Shown here one piece after another: positions 25,848-34,132 of a stretch of DNA of 64,000 nucleotides. Within the stretch, counting starts at the first letter, position 1, and every line of letters begins with the position of its first letter. The DNA is from Streptomyces nodosus (lineage in GTDB: Bacteria > Actinomycetota > Actinomycetes > Streptomycetales > Streptomycetaceae): NCBI RefSeq assembly GCF_008704995.1, contig NZ_CP023747.1:6048001-6112000 (forward strand), read 5' to 3'. The position numbers were made by a program, and so were the translations under genes. The notes under the pieces are model-generated. The model worked only from the letters and a program-made list of their open reading frames with translations. It had not been told where the DNA came from and did not search any database.

Positions 25848-26917
25848 TGTCCGACCAGGCTGCGCCGGCGGTGAGTGCACCGCCGGCCTCCGGTCCCGGG
25901 GCACGCGACGGCCGGACCGCCCGGCGCCCCCTGGCGCTGCGGTTGCTCGCCCGGCCGGAGGTCGGCGTCCTCCTCGGCGCCGTCGCGGTGTTCGTCTTCT
26001 TCTTCGCCATGGCCCCGGCGTTCCGCTCCGGAAGCGCCATGGCCACCGTGCTCTACCAGTCGTCCACCATCGGGATCATGGCGCTGCCCGTGGCCCTGCT
26101 GATGATCGGCGGCGAGTTCGACCTGTCGGCCGGTGTCGGGGTGATCACCTCGGCGCTCACCGCGAGCATGGTCAGCTTCCAGCTCACCATGAACGTCTGG
26201 GTGGGCGTGCTCGTCGCGCTCGTGCTGTCGCTGGCGATCGGCGCGTTCAACGGCTGGATGATGGTGCGCACCGGACTTCCCAGCTTTCTGGTCACCCTCG
26301 GCACCTTCCTCGGCCTCCAGGGCATCAACCTCGCGGTCACCAAGCTGGTCACCGGCAATGTGGCGACCGACGACATCAGCGACATGGACGGTTTCACCCA
26401 GGCCAAGGCGCTCTTCTCGTCCTCCTTCACGGTCGGCGGCGTCCAGTTCAAGGTGACCGTGCTCTGGTGGCTGCTCTTCGCGGCCCTGGCGACCTGGGTG
26501 CTGCTGCGTACCCGGTACGGCAACTGGATCTTCGCGGTCGGCGGCAACAAGGACAGTGCGCGGGCCGTGGGCGTGCCGGTGAAGTTCACCAAGATCTCGC
26601 TGTTCATGCTGGTCGGCTTCGGCGCCTGGTTCGTCGGGATGCACCAGCTGTTCGCCTTCAACACCGTGCAGTCCGGCGAGGGCGTCGGCCAGGAGCTGAT
26701 CTACATCGCCGCGGCGGTGATCGGCGGCTGTCTGCTGACCGGCGGCCACGGCTCCGCGATCGGACCGGTCTTCGGCGCCTTCATGTTCGGCATGGTGAGC
26801 CAGGGCATCGTCTACGCAGGCTGGAACCCCGACTGGTTCAAGGCCTTCCTCGGGGTGATGCTCATCGGCGCCACCCTCATCAATCTGTGGGTCCAGAAGT
26901 CTGCGACCCGGAGGTGA
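25847..26917 (+). CDS. ABC transporter permease (ribose/inositol type)
   Basis: 356 aa from ATG 25847, whose first base is the last base of the preceding TGA; a GTG one codon upstream is the alternative. About nine or ten hydrophobic helices. The family hallmarks are LLMIGGEFDLSAGVG, FNGWMMVRTGLPSFLVTLGTF and, near the end, IGGCLLTGGHGSAIGPVFGAF. These match the RbsC/CUT2 permease class. The hydrophilic 35-residue N-terminal tail is poorly conserved-looking. Works with the flanking binding protein and ATPase. Confidence 0.93.
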   Translation: MSDQAAPAVSAPPASGPGARDGRTARRPLALRLLARPEVGVLLGAVAVFVFFFAMAPAFRSGSAMATVLYQSSTIGIMALPVALLMIGGEFDLSAGVGVITSALTASMVSFQLTMNVWVGVLVALVLSLAIGAFNGWMMVRTGLPSFLVTLGTFLGLQGINLAVTKLVTGNVATDDISDMDGFTQAKALFSSSFTVGGVQFKVTVLWWLLFAALATWVLLRTRYGNWIFAVGGNKDSARAVGVPVKFTKISLFMLVGFGAWFVGMHQLFAFNTVQSGEGVGQELIYIAAAVIGGCLLTGGHGSAIGPVFGAFMFGMVSQGIVYAGWNPDWFKAFLGVMLIGATLINLWVQKSATRR

Positions 26918-26923
26918 CCCCCC

Positions 26924-27826
26924 ATGACCACCGCTGACCTCCGCGACACCGACGGCCCGGCCGCCCCGTCCGGGAAGGCCCCCGTCGTCGAGCTGCGCGG
27001 CGCGGGCAAGTCGTACGGAAACATCCGCGCCCTGCACGGTGTCGATCTCGCCGTCCGCCCCGGCGAGGTCACCTGCGTCCTCGGTGACAACGGCGCCGGC
27101 AAGTCCACCCTGATCAAGATCATCTCCGGTCTGCACCAGCACACCGAGGGCGCGTTCCTCGTCGACGGCGAACCGGTGCGCTTCAGCACCCCCCGCGAGG
27201 CCCTGGACCGCGGGATCGCCACCGTCTACCAGGACCTGGCCACCGTGCCGCTGATGCCGGTGTGGCGCAACTTCTTCCTCGGCTCCGAGATGACCAAGGG
27301 CCCCTGGCCCGTCCGGCGCCTGGACATCGCCCGGATGAAGAAGACCGCGGACGACGAACTGCGGAACATGGGCATCGTCCTGGACGACCTCGAACAGCCC
27401 ATCGGCACCCTGTCCGGCGGCCAGCGCCAGTGCGTCGCCATCGCCCGCGCCGTCTACTTCGGCGCCCGCGTCCTCATCCTGGACGAACCCACCGCCGCGC
27501 TCGGCGTCAAACAGTCCGGGGTCGTCCTGAAGTACATCGCCGCCGCCCGCGACCGCGGCCTCGGCGTCATCTTCATCACCCACAACCCGCACCACGCCTA
27601 TATGGTCGGCGACCACTTCAACGTGCTGCGCCTGGGCACCCTGGAGCTCAGCGCGGCCCGCGACAAGGTCAGTCTCGAAGAGCTGACCAACCACATGGCC
27701 GGCGGCGCGGAACTGGCCGCCCTCAGGCACGAACTGGCGCAGACCGGCGGCGTCGACATCGAGGAGCTCCCGGAAGCGGGGGACCTCCAGGCATCCACGG
27801 CGGCAACACCCGAAGGGAAGTCCTGA
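26924..27826 (+). CDS. Sugar ABC transporter ATP-binding protein, single ABC domain
   Basis: 300 aa with GGAGGTG ahead of ATG 26924. One complete nucleotide-binding domain: Walker A GDNGAGKST, Q-loop region VYQDLATVP, signature LSGGQRQC, Walker B VLILDEPTAAL, and a switch His in FITHNPHH. RbsA/MglA-type partners usually carry two such domains in ~500 aa. This one must dimerise, as in Frc-type importers. The C-terminal ~60 residues have no recognised domain. Confidence 0.93.
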   Translation: MTTADLRDTDGPAAPSGKAPVVELRGAGKSYGNIRALHGVDLAVRPGEVTCVLGDNGAGKSTLIKIISGLHQHTEGAFLVDGEPVRFSTPREALDRGIATVYQDLATVPLMPVWRNFFLGSEMTKGPWPVRRLDIARMKKTADDELRNMGIVLDDLEQPIGTLSGGQRQCVAIARAVYFGARVLILDEPTAALGVKQSGVVLKYIAAARDRGLGVIFITHNPHHAYMVGDHFNVLRLGTLELSAARDKVSLEELTNHMAGGAELAALRHELAQTGGVDIEELPEAGDLQASTAATPEGKS

Positions 27827-27827
27827 C

Positions 27828-28730
27828 ATGACCACTGCCCTGGACCGCATCCGGGTCGGCTCGGCCCCGGACTCCTGGGGCGTCTGGTTCCCGGACGACC
27901 CCCGGCAGGTGCCCTGGCAGCGCTTCCTGGACGAGGTCGCCGAGGCGGGCTACTCCTGGATCGAGCTCGGCCCCTACGGCTATCTGCCGACCGACCCGGC
28001 CCGGCTCACCGACGAGGTGGAGCGGCGGAACCTGAAGGTGTCGGCCGGCACGGTCTTCACCTCGCTGCACCGCGGCCCGGCCGTCTGGGAGTCCACCTGG
28101 GAACACGTCGGGCAGGTCGCCGCCCTCACCCGGGCCATGGGAGCGGAACACCTGGTGGTCATCCCCTCCTTCTGGCGGGACGACAAGACCGCCGAGATCA
28201 TCGAGCCCTCCGAACTCACCGCCGCGCAGTGGGCCCATCTCACCAAGGGCATGGAACGGCTCGGCCACGAGGTCAAGGAGACCTTCGGCCTCGACATCGT
28301 CGTCCACCCGCACGCCGACACCCATATCGACACCGAGGAGCACGTCGAGCGCTTCCTCGACTCCACCGACTCCGACCTGGTCAACCTCTGCCTGGACACC
28401 GGGCACTACGCCTACTGCGGCGGCGACAGCGTCAAGCTGATCGAGACCTACGGCGAGCGCATCGGCTACCTCCACCTCAAGCAGGTCGACCCGGAGATCC
28501 TCGCCGAGGTCGTCGACAACGGGGTGCCGTTCGGTCCCGCGGTGCAGCGCGGAGTGATGTGCGAGCCCCCGGCGGGCGTGCCAGCGCTGGAGCCGGTGCT
28601 CACCGCCGCTCAGGCCCTCGGCGTCGAACTCTTCGCCATCGTCGAGCAGGACATGTACCCCTGCCCGCCGGACCGGCCGCTGCCCGTCGCCGTGCGCACC
28701 CGCGCCTTCCTCCGCTCCTGCGGCGCCTGA
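27828..28730 (+). CDS. Sugar phosphate isomerase/epimerase, IolE/IolH-like (candidate inosose dehydratase)
   Basis: 300 aa. Xylose-isomerase-like TIM barrel: N-terminal VGSAPDSWGVWFPDDP, SWIELGPYGYLPTD, metal-ligand strands with DIVVHPHADTHI and NLCLDTGHYAYCGGD, and FAIVEQDMYPC near the end. These resemble IolE (2-keto-myo-inositol dehydratase), but the canonical IolE N-terminal motif is replaced by SAPDSWGVW, so an IolH- or IolI-like isomerase role cannot be excluded. It follows the ATPase by one base and precedes the dehydrogenase. Confidence 0.85.
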   Translation: MTTALDRIRVGSAPDSWGVWFPDDPRQVPWQRFLDEVAEAGYSWIELGPYGYLPTDPARLTDEVERRNLKVSAGTVFTSLHRGPAVWESTWEHVGQVAALTRAMGAEHLVVIPSFWRDDKTAEIIEPSELTAAQWAHLTKGMERLGHEVKETFGLDIVVHPHADTHIDTEEHVERFLDSTDSDLVNLCLDTGHYAYCGGDSVKLIETYGERIGYLHLKQVDPEILAEVVDNGVPFGPAVQRGVMCEPPAGVPALEPVLTAAQALGVELFAIVEQDMYPCPPDRPLPVAVRTRAFLRSCGA

Positions 28731-28755
28731 CCGTCCGAAGGGACCACCCACCACC

Positions 28756-29775
28756 ATGACTCAGCGTGGAACGCTCTCCGTGGCCGTCATCGGAACGGGG
28801 CGGATGGGCGCCGACCATGTGCGCCGTATCAACGAAGTGACCGCCGGGGCGCGGGTGGCCGCCGTCGTCGACGTCGACGGGGAGCGGGCCAAGAGCGTCG
28901 CGGCCGGCGTCGAGGGCTGCACCGCCTACACCGAACCCGCGGCCGCGATGGCCGACGCCGACGTCGACGCGGTGCTGATCGCCTCCCCGGGTCCCGCCCA
29001 CGAGGCCGCGCTGCTGGCCGCCTTCGAGCGCGATCTGCCGGTGCTGTGCGAGAAGCCCCTCACCCCCGACGCGGCCTCGGCGCTCAGGATCCTCGAGGCC
29101 GAGCAGAAGCTGGGACACCGGCGCGTCCAGGTCGGCTTCATGCGGCGCTACGACGCCGAGTACGTCAAGCTCAAGGCGCTGCTGGACAGCGGCCAGCTGG
29201 GCCGGCCGCTGATGCTGCACAACCGCCACCGCAACGCGGCCAGCCCGCCCGGCTTCACGGACGCCATGCTCATCAACGACTCCGTCGTGCACGAGATGGA
29301 TGTGACGCGCTGGCTGCTCGGCCAGGAGATCACCGCGGTGACGGTGCTGCGCCCGACCCCGACGGGGAACGCCCCGGAAGGCCTGTCGGACCCGCAGTTC
29401 GTGGTCTTCGAGACCGGCGGCGGTGCCCTGGTCGACGTCGAGATCTATGTCAACTGCGGCTTCGGCTACCAGGTGCAGGCCGAGGCGGTCTGCGAGTACG
29501 GCACCGCCCGGATCGGCGACGGACACGCCATGGTGACCCATATGGCGGGCCGCTGGGGCGGCACGGTCGCCCAGGACTATGTGGAGCGCTTCGCCCAGGC
29601 GTACGACCACGAGGTGCAGGCCTGGGTCGACGCCACCCGCCGCGGTGAGGTGACCGGGCCGAGCGTCTGGGACGGCTATGCCGCGGCGGCGGTCTGCGAG
29701 GCGGGTGTCCGCGCCCAGTCCGAGGGGCGCCGCACCGAGGTCGAACTGATCGACCGCCCCGCCCTCTACGCCTGA
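28756..29775 (+). CDS. iolG: Inositol 2-dehydrogenase-type Gfo/Idh/MocA oxidoreductase
   Basis: 339 aa. Rossmann start VAVIGTGRMGADHVRRI, the EKP motif in VLCEKPLTPD, then VGFMRRYDAEYVKLK and the catalytic Asp/His block NDSVVHEMDVTRWLLG, all typical of myo-inositol dehydrogenase, which oxidises inositol to 2-inosose with NAD. Last gene of the plus-strand inositol operon, followed by a terminator at 29815. The position beside IolE-like and transport genes supports IolG over other family members. Confidence 0.9.
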   Translation: MTQRGTLSVAVIGTGRMGADHVRRINEVTAGARVAAVVDVDGERAKSVAAGVEGCTAYTEPAAAMADADVDAVLIASPGPAHEAALLAAFERDLPVLCEKPLTPDAASALRILEAEQKLGHRRVQVGFMRRYDAEYVKLKALLDSGQLGRPLMLHNRHRNAASPPGFTDAMLINDSVVHEMDVTRWLLGQEITAVTVLRPTPTGNAPEGLSDPQFVVFETGGGALVDVEIYVNCGFGYQVQAEAVCEYGTARIGDGHAMVTHMAGRWGGTVAQDYVERFAQAYDHEVQAWVDATRRGEVTGPSVWDGYAAAAVCEAGVRAQSEGRRTEVELIDRPALYA

Positions 29776-29814
29776 CCGGCCGGGCGTCGCCACCCCCCTT
29801 CGCGGCCACGCGCC

Positions 29815-29857
29815 GCGGACCCGGCGACGCCCCCCCCGGAGGGCGGGTCCGCCTTTC
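29815..29857 (+). terminator. Rho-independent terminator of the inositol transport operon
   Basis: Stem GCGGACCCG / CGGGTCCGC (29815-29823 and 29844-29852), 20-nt C-rich loop, followed by CTTTCC. It begins 40 nt after the iolG stop. Confidence 0.7.
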
Positions 29858-29896
29858 CGTAGCAGGTCGGCCCCTTGACGCGTAACGTGACGCGGC

Positions 29897-29989
29897 ATGA
29901 AGATCTCCACCGCGAAGGAGCGCCGCCGCACACCGCTGTCGCAGGCCGGACGACAACGCCTTGACGACCGAGGGGACGGTGCGGCATGA
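29897..29989 (+). CDS. Possible 30-residue leader peptide upstream of the peptidase operon
   Basis: ATG 29897 opens a 30-codon frame (MKISTAKERRRTPLSQAGRQ, then 10 more) ending in a TGA that overlaps the ATG of the M55 gene as ATGA. The start region GCGGCATGAAGATC is repeated exactly (14 nt) at the M55 start, so the frame may come from a local duplication or be a genuine coupled leader peptide. The peptide is basic and has no recognised homologue. Too short to judge by coding statistics. Confidence 0.35.
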   Translation: MKISTAKERRRTPLSQAGRQRLDDRGDGAA

Positions 29990-30819
29990 AGATCCTCATC
30001 AGCGCGGACATGGAGGGCGCCACCGGGGTGACCTGGCCGGCCGATGTGCTGCCGGGGACGCCGCAGTGGGAGCGGTGCCGGGCGATGTTCACCTCCGATG
30101 TGAACGCCGCCGTGCTCGGCTTCCTCGACGGCGGCGCCGACGAGGTGCTGATCAACGAGGCCCACTGGACCATGCGCAATCTGCTGCTGGAGCGGCTCGA
30201 CGAGCGGGCGCAGCTGCTCACCGGGCGGCACAAGGCGCTGTCCATGGTGGAGGGCGTGCAGCACGGGGACGTGGACGGCGTGGCGTTCCTCGGCTATCAC
30301 GCGGGCGCCGGGATGGAGGGCGTACTGGCCCACACCTACCTCGCCAACTCGATCACCGGGGTGTGGGTGAACGACGTACGCGCCAGCGAGGGCCTGCTGA
30401 ACGCGTATGTCGCCGCCGAGTACGGAGTACCCGTCATCCTGGTCACCGGCGACGACGTGGCCTGCGAGGACGCGCTCGGATATGCGCCCGGGGCACTGAA
30501 GGTCGCCGTCAAGGAGCATGTCTCACGCTATGCGGCCGTCTGCCGCACCCCGGCCAGGACCGCCGCCGACATCCGCGCCGCCGCCGAGGAGGCGGCCTCC
30601 CTGGCGGTCCGTCAGGAGCCGGTGCACGGCGGGCCCTTCACCGTCGCGCTGGAGTTCGACGCGGAGCATCTGGCGATGTCCGCCACCGTGGTCCCGGGCG
30701 TGGACCGGGCCGGGGAGCGCAAGGTGGTGTACACCAGCGGGACCATGTACGAGGGGATCCGCACCTTCAAGGCGGTCACCACGATCGTCTCGGCCGCAGT
30801 GGAGGAGCAGTATGGCTGA
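29986..30819 (+). CDS. M55 family metallopeptidase (DppA-type D-aminopeptidase)
   Basis: 277 aa, the family's usual size. DppA binds two zinc ions and removes D-Ala from D-amino-acid peptides. The expected ligands sit almost at DppA numbering: Asp8 and Glu10 in SADMEGATG, His60 in NEAHWTMRN, His105 in FLGYHAGAG, and Glu135 in VRASEG. The C-terminal domain carries FDAEHLAMSA. No signal peptide, so cytoplasmic. Its stop overlaps the next peptidase by 8 nt, making the two co-translated. Peptide source (murein or diet) unknown. Confidence 0.93.
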   Translation: MKILISADMEGATGVTWPADVLPGTPQWERCRAMFTSDVNAAVLGFLDGGADEVLINEAHWTMRNLLLERLDERAQLLTGRHKALSMVEGVQHGDVDGVAFLGYHAGAGMEGVLAHTYLANSITGVWVNDVRASEGLLNAYVAAEYGVPVILVTGDDVACEDALGYAPGALKVAVKEHVSRYAAVCRTPARTAADIRAAAEEAASLAVRQEPVHGGPFTVALEFDAEHLAMSATVVPGVDRAGERKVVYTSGTMYEGIRTFKAVTTIVSAAVEEQYG

Positions 30820-32125
30820 CCGGCAGGCACTCGACGAGGTCGTGCGCTTCACCTCCGACCTCATCCGTATCGACACCACCAACCGCGGCGGGGGCGACTG
30901 CCGGGAGCGGCCCGCCGCCGAGTACGCGGCCGCACGGCTGGCCGAGGCGGGCCTGGAGCCCACCCTGCTGGAGCGCACCACGGGCCGCACCAATGTGGTC
31001 GCCCGCATCGAGGGCACCGACCCCTCGGCGGACGCGCTGCTGCTCCACGGCCATCTCGACGTGGTGCCCGCCGAGGCCGGCGACTGGAGCGTGCACCCGT
31101 TCTCCGGCGAGGTGCGCGACGGCGTCGTCTGGGGCCGGGGCGCGGTCGACATGAAGAACATGGACGCGATGATCCTCGCGGTCGTACGGGACTGGGCGCG
31201 CTCGGGCTTCCGGCCGCGACGCGACCTGGTGGTCGCCTTCACCGCCGACGAGGAGGCGAGCGCCGAGGACGGCTCGGGCTTCCTGGCCGACCGGCACCCG
31301 GAGCTCTTCGAGGGCTGCACCGAAGGCATCAGCGAGTCCGGGGCGTTCACCTTCCACGACGGCGCCGGACGGCAGATCTATCCGATCGCGGCGGGGGAAC
31401 GCGGCACCAGCTGGCTCAAGCTCACCGCGCACGGCCGGGCGGGCCACGGTTCCAAGGTCAACCGCGACAACGCGGTCACCCGGCTCGCCGCCGCGGTGGC
31501 GCGGATCGGCACCCATGAGTGGCCGCTGCGACTGACCCCGACGGTGCGCGCCGCGCTCGCCGGACTCGCCGACGTGTACGGACTGGAGGCCGACCTCGAC
31601 GACCCCCGCGACATCGACGGCCTGCTGGCGAAGCTCGGCCCGGCCGCCTCGCTCGTCGAGGCGACCCTCCGCAACAGCAGCAACCCGACGATGCTGAACG
31701 CCGGTTACAAGGTGAATGTGATTCCCGGTCAGGCCGTGGCCCATGTCGACGGGCGCTGTGTGCCCGGCGGCGAGGAGGAGTTCGCGAGGACCCTCGACGA
31801 ACTCACCGGCCCGGACGTGGACTGGGAGTTCGAGCATCGCGAGGTCGCCCTCCAGGCGCCGGTGGACTCACCGACGTACGCCAGGATGCGCGCCGCGGTG
31901 CAGGAGTTCGCCCCCGAGGGGCATGTGGTGCCGTACTGCATGTCGGGCGGTACCGACGCCAAGCAGTTCTCCCGGCTCGGTATCACCGGATACGGATTCG
32001 CGCCGCTCAAGCTCCCCGAGGGCTTCGACTACCAGGCGCTCTTCCACGGTGTCGACGAGCGGGTGCCGGTGGAGGCACTGCACTTCGGTGTCCAGGTCCT
32101 CGACCGCTTTCTGCGCACGGTCTAG
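30812..32125 (+). CDS. M20 family metallopeptidase / metallohydrolase
   Basis: 437 aa from ATG 30812, inside the end of the M55 gene. Dizinc M20 motifs are all present: LLHGHLDVVPAEAGDW (His and catalytic Asp), WGRGAVDMKN (bridging Asp), DEEASAEDGSG (general-base Glu and zinc Glu), and a late His near EALHFGVQ or LFHG. The lid/dimerisation domain includes GRAGHGSKVNRDNAV. The family covers carboxypeptidases, aminoacylases and dipeptidases. The context suggests it trims what the M55 enzyme produces. Confidence 0.92.
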   Translation: MADRQALDEVVRFTSDLIRIDTTNRGGGDCRERPAAEYAAARLAEAGLEPTLLERTTGRTNVVARIEGTDPSADALLLHGHLDVVPAEAGDWSVHPFSGEVRDGVVWGRGAVDMKNMDAMILAVVRDWARSGFRPRRDLVVAFTADEEASAEDGSGFLADRHPELFEGCTEGISESGAFTFHDGAGRQIYPIAAGERGTSWLKLTAHGRAGHGSKVNRDNAVTRLAAAVARIGTHEWPLRLTPTVRAALAGLADVYGLEADLDDPRDIDGLLAKLGPAASLVEATLRNSSNPTMLNAGYKVNVIPGQAVAHVDGRCVPGGEEEFARTLDELTGPDVDWEFEHREVALQAPVDSPTYARMRAAVQEFAPEGHVVPYCMSGGTDAKQFSRLGITGYGFAPLKLPEGFDYQALFHGVDERVPVEALHFGVQVLDRFLRTV

Positions 32126-32143
32126 TTGGGAGGAGTGGGGGAG

Positions 32144-34132
32144 TTGAAGGAGACACTGCCGTACGGGGACTGGCCCTCGCCCATCGACGCGGCGCTGGCC
32201 GCCGCGCACGACGGGCAGCCGGAGTCGGTGGGATATGTGGGCGACGAGGCGTGGTGGACCGAGCCGCGCCCCGCCGAGGGCGGTCGCCGTGCCCTGGTCC
32301 GGCGCACCGCGGACGGTGCGACCGAGGCGGTGCTGCCCGCCCCGTGGAACGTGCGCAGCCGGGTCATGGAGTACGGCGGGTCGGCCTGGGCCGGGACGAT
32401 GCGCCCCGAGGGACCGCTGGTGGTCTTCGCGAACTTCGCCGACCAGCGGCTCTACGCCTATGAGCCCGCGGCCGGGGACGCCGTACCGCGCCCGCTCACC
32501 CCGCTCTCCGCGGTGGGCGGCGGACTGCGCTGGATCGACCCGCAGATCCATGTCGAGCGGGGCGAAGTGTGGTGCGTCCTGGAGGAGTTCACCGGGGAAC
32601 GGTCCACCGATGTGCGCCGGGTCGCGGTGTCCGTACCGCTGGACGGTTCGGCGGCCGGGGACCGGGCCGCGGTCCGGGAACTCACCGCCGAGCGCCACCG
32701 GTTCGTCACCGGGCCCCGTCTCGCTCCGGACGGGCGGCGTGCGGCCTGGATCGCCTGGGACCATCCGCGGATGCCCTGGGACGGCACCGAGCTGATCGTC
32801 GCCGAGGTCACGGACGAGGGAACCTTCCGGGAACCCCGCACCGTCGCCGGCGGCCCCGAGGAGTCGATCGCACAGGCCGAGTGGGCGACCGACGGCTCCC
32901 TGCTGTACGTCGGTGACCGCACCGGCTGGTGGAACCTCTACCGGGACGGCGAGCCGTTGTGCCCCCGCGAGGAGGAGTTCGGCGGCCCGCTGTGGAAGGT
33001 CGGACAGCGGTGGTTCGCGCCCCTGGACAACGGGCTGATCGCCGTCGTCCACGGCCGGGGCGCGGGCCGGCTCGGGATCCTCGACCCGGCGCGCGGCGAG
33101 CTCGCCGACAGCCCCGGGCCCTGGACCGAGTTCGCCGCCACGCTCGCCGTGCACGGCAGCCGGATCGTCTCGGTCGCCGCCGGCCCGCGCAGCGCCCCCG
33201 AGGTGGTCGAACTGGACGCCCGCACCGGCCGTGCCCGCGTCATCGGCGCCGCCCACCGGGACGCGGTGGATCCCTCCTACTACTCCGAGCCGCGGAGCCG
33301 GGTCTTCACCGGCCCGGACGGCCGGGAGATCCACGCCCATGTCCACCCGCCGCACCACCCGGCCCACCGGGCGCCCGACGGGGAGCTGCCGCCGTATGTC
33401 GTGTGGGCGCACGGCGGGCCCACCAGCCGCACCCCGCTGGTCCTGGACCTGGAGATCGCCTACTTCACCTCGCGCGGCATCGGCGTCGTCGAGGTCAACT
33501 ACGGAGGCTCGACCGGGTACGGACGGGAGTACCGCAACCGGCTGCGCGGACAGTGGGGCGTGGTCGACGTCGAGGACTGCGCGGCCGTCGCCCTCGCGCT
33601 CGCCGCCGAGGGCACCGCGGACCGCGAGCGGCTCGCCGTGCGGGGCGGCAGCGCGGGCGGCTGGACCACGGCCGTCTCCCTCACCGCGACCGACGTCTAC
33701 GCCTGCGGCACGATCATCTACCCCGTGCTGGACCTGAAGAGCTTCGGGTCGGGGGAGACCCATGACTTCGAGTCGCGGTATCTGGACAGCCTGGTCGGCC
33801 CGTACTCCGAGGTGCCGGAGCGGTATGCCGAGCGGTCGCCCCTGGAGCAGGCCGACCGGATCACCGTCCCCTTCCTGCTCCTCCAGGGGCTGGACGACCC
33901 CATCTGCCTGCCCGCCCAGTGCGAGCGGTTCCTCGACCGGATCCGCGGCACCGGGGTCCCGCACGCCTGTCTCACCTTCGAGGGCGAGGGGCACGGCTTC
34001 CGGAAGGCGGAGACCATGGTGCGCGCCCTGGAGGCCGAACTGTCCCTGTACGCACAGGTCTTCGGACTGACCCCGCCCGGCGTTCCCACCCTGGAGCTGG
34101 AGCGGGGAGCCCGCATGGAGCCGGCCGAGTGA
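32144..34132 (+). CDS. S9 family prolyl-oligopeptidase-type peptidase
   Basis: 662 aa from TTG 32144, preferred because GGGAGGAG precedes it by ~10 nt and family members start LKETLPYG; GTG 32135 and TTG 32126 are alternatives. The N-terminal half is a beta-propeller (~residues 50-400). The C-terminal alpha/beta hydrolase holds the triad: Ser503 in RGGSAGG, Asp in LQGLDDPICL and His in GEGHGFRK. Resembles dipeptidyl/acylaminoacyl peptidases. No signal peptide. Its stop overlaps the next gene by 4 nt (GTGA). Confidence 0.92.
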   Translation: MKETLPYGDWPSPIDAALAAAHDGQPESVGYVGDEAWWTEPRPAEGGRRALVRRTADGATEAVLPAPWNVRSRVMEYGGSAWAGTMRPEGPLVVFANFADQRLYAYEPAAGDAVPRPLTPLSAVGGGLRWIDPQIHVERGEVWCVLEEFTGERSTDVRRVAVSVPLDGSAAGDRAAVRELTAERHRFVTGPRLAPDGRRAAWIAWDHPRMPWDGTELIVAEVTDEGTFREPRTVAGGPEESIAQAEWATDGSLLYVGDRTGWWNLYRDGEPLCPREEEFGGPLWKVGQRWFAPLDNGLIAVVHGRGAGRLGILDPARGELADSPGPWTEFAATLAVHGSRIVSVAAGPRSAPEVVELDARTGRARVIGAAHRDAVDPSYYSEPRSRVFTGPDGREIHAHVHPPHHPAHRAPDGELPPYVVWAHGGPTSRTPLVLDLEIAYFTSRGIGVVEVNYGGSTGYGREYRNRLRGQWGVVDVEDCAAVALALAAEGTADRERLAVRGGSAGGWTTAVSLTATDVYACGTIIYPVLDLKSFGSGETHDFESRYLDSLVGPYSEVPERYAERSPLEQADRITVPFLLLQGLDDPICLPAQCERFLDRIRGTGVPHACLTFEGEGHGFRKAETMVRALEAELSLYAQVFGLTPPGVPTLELERGARMEPAE

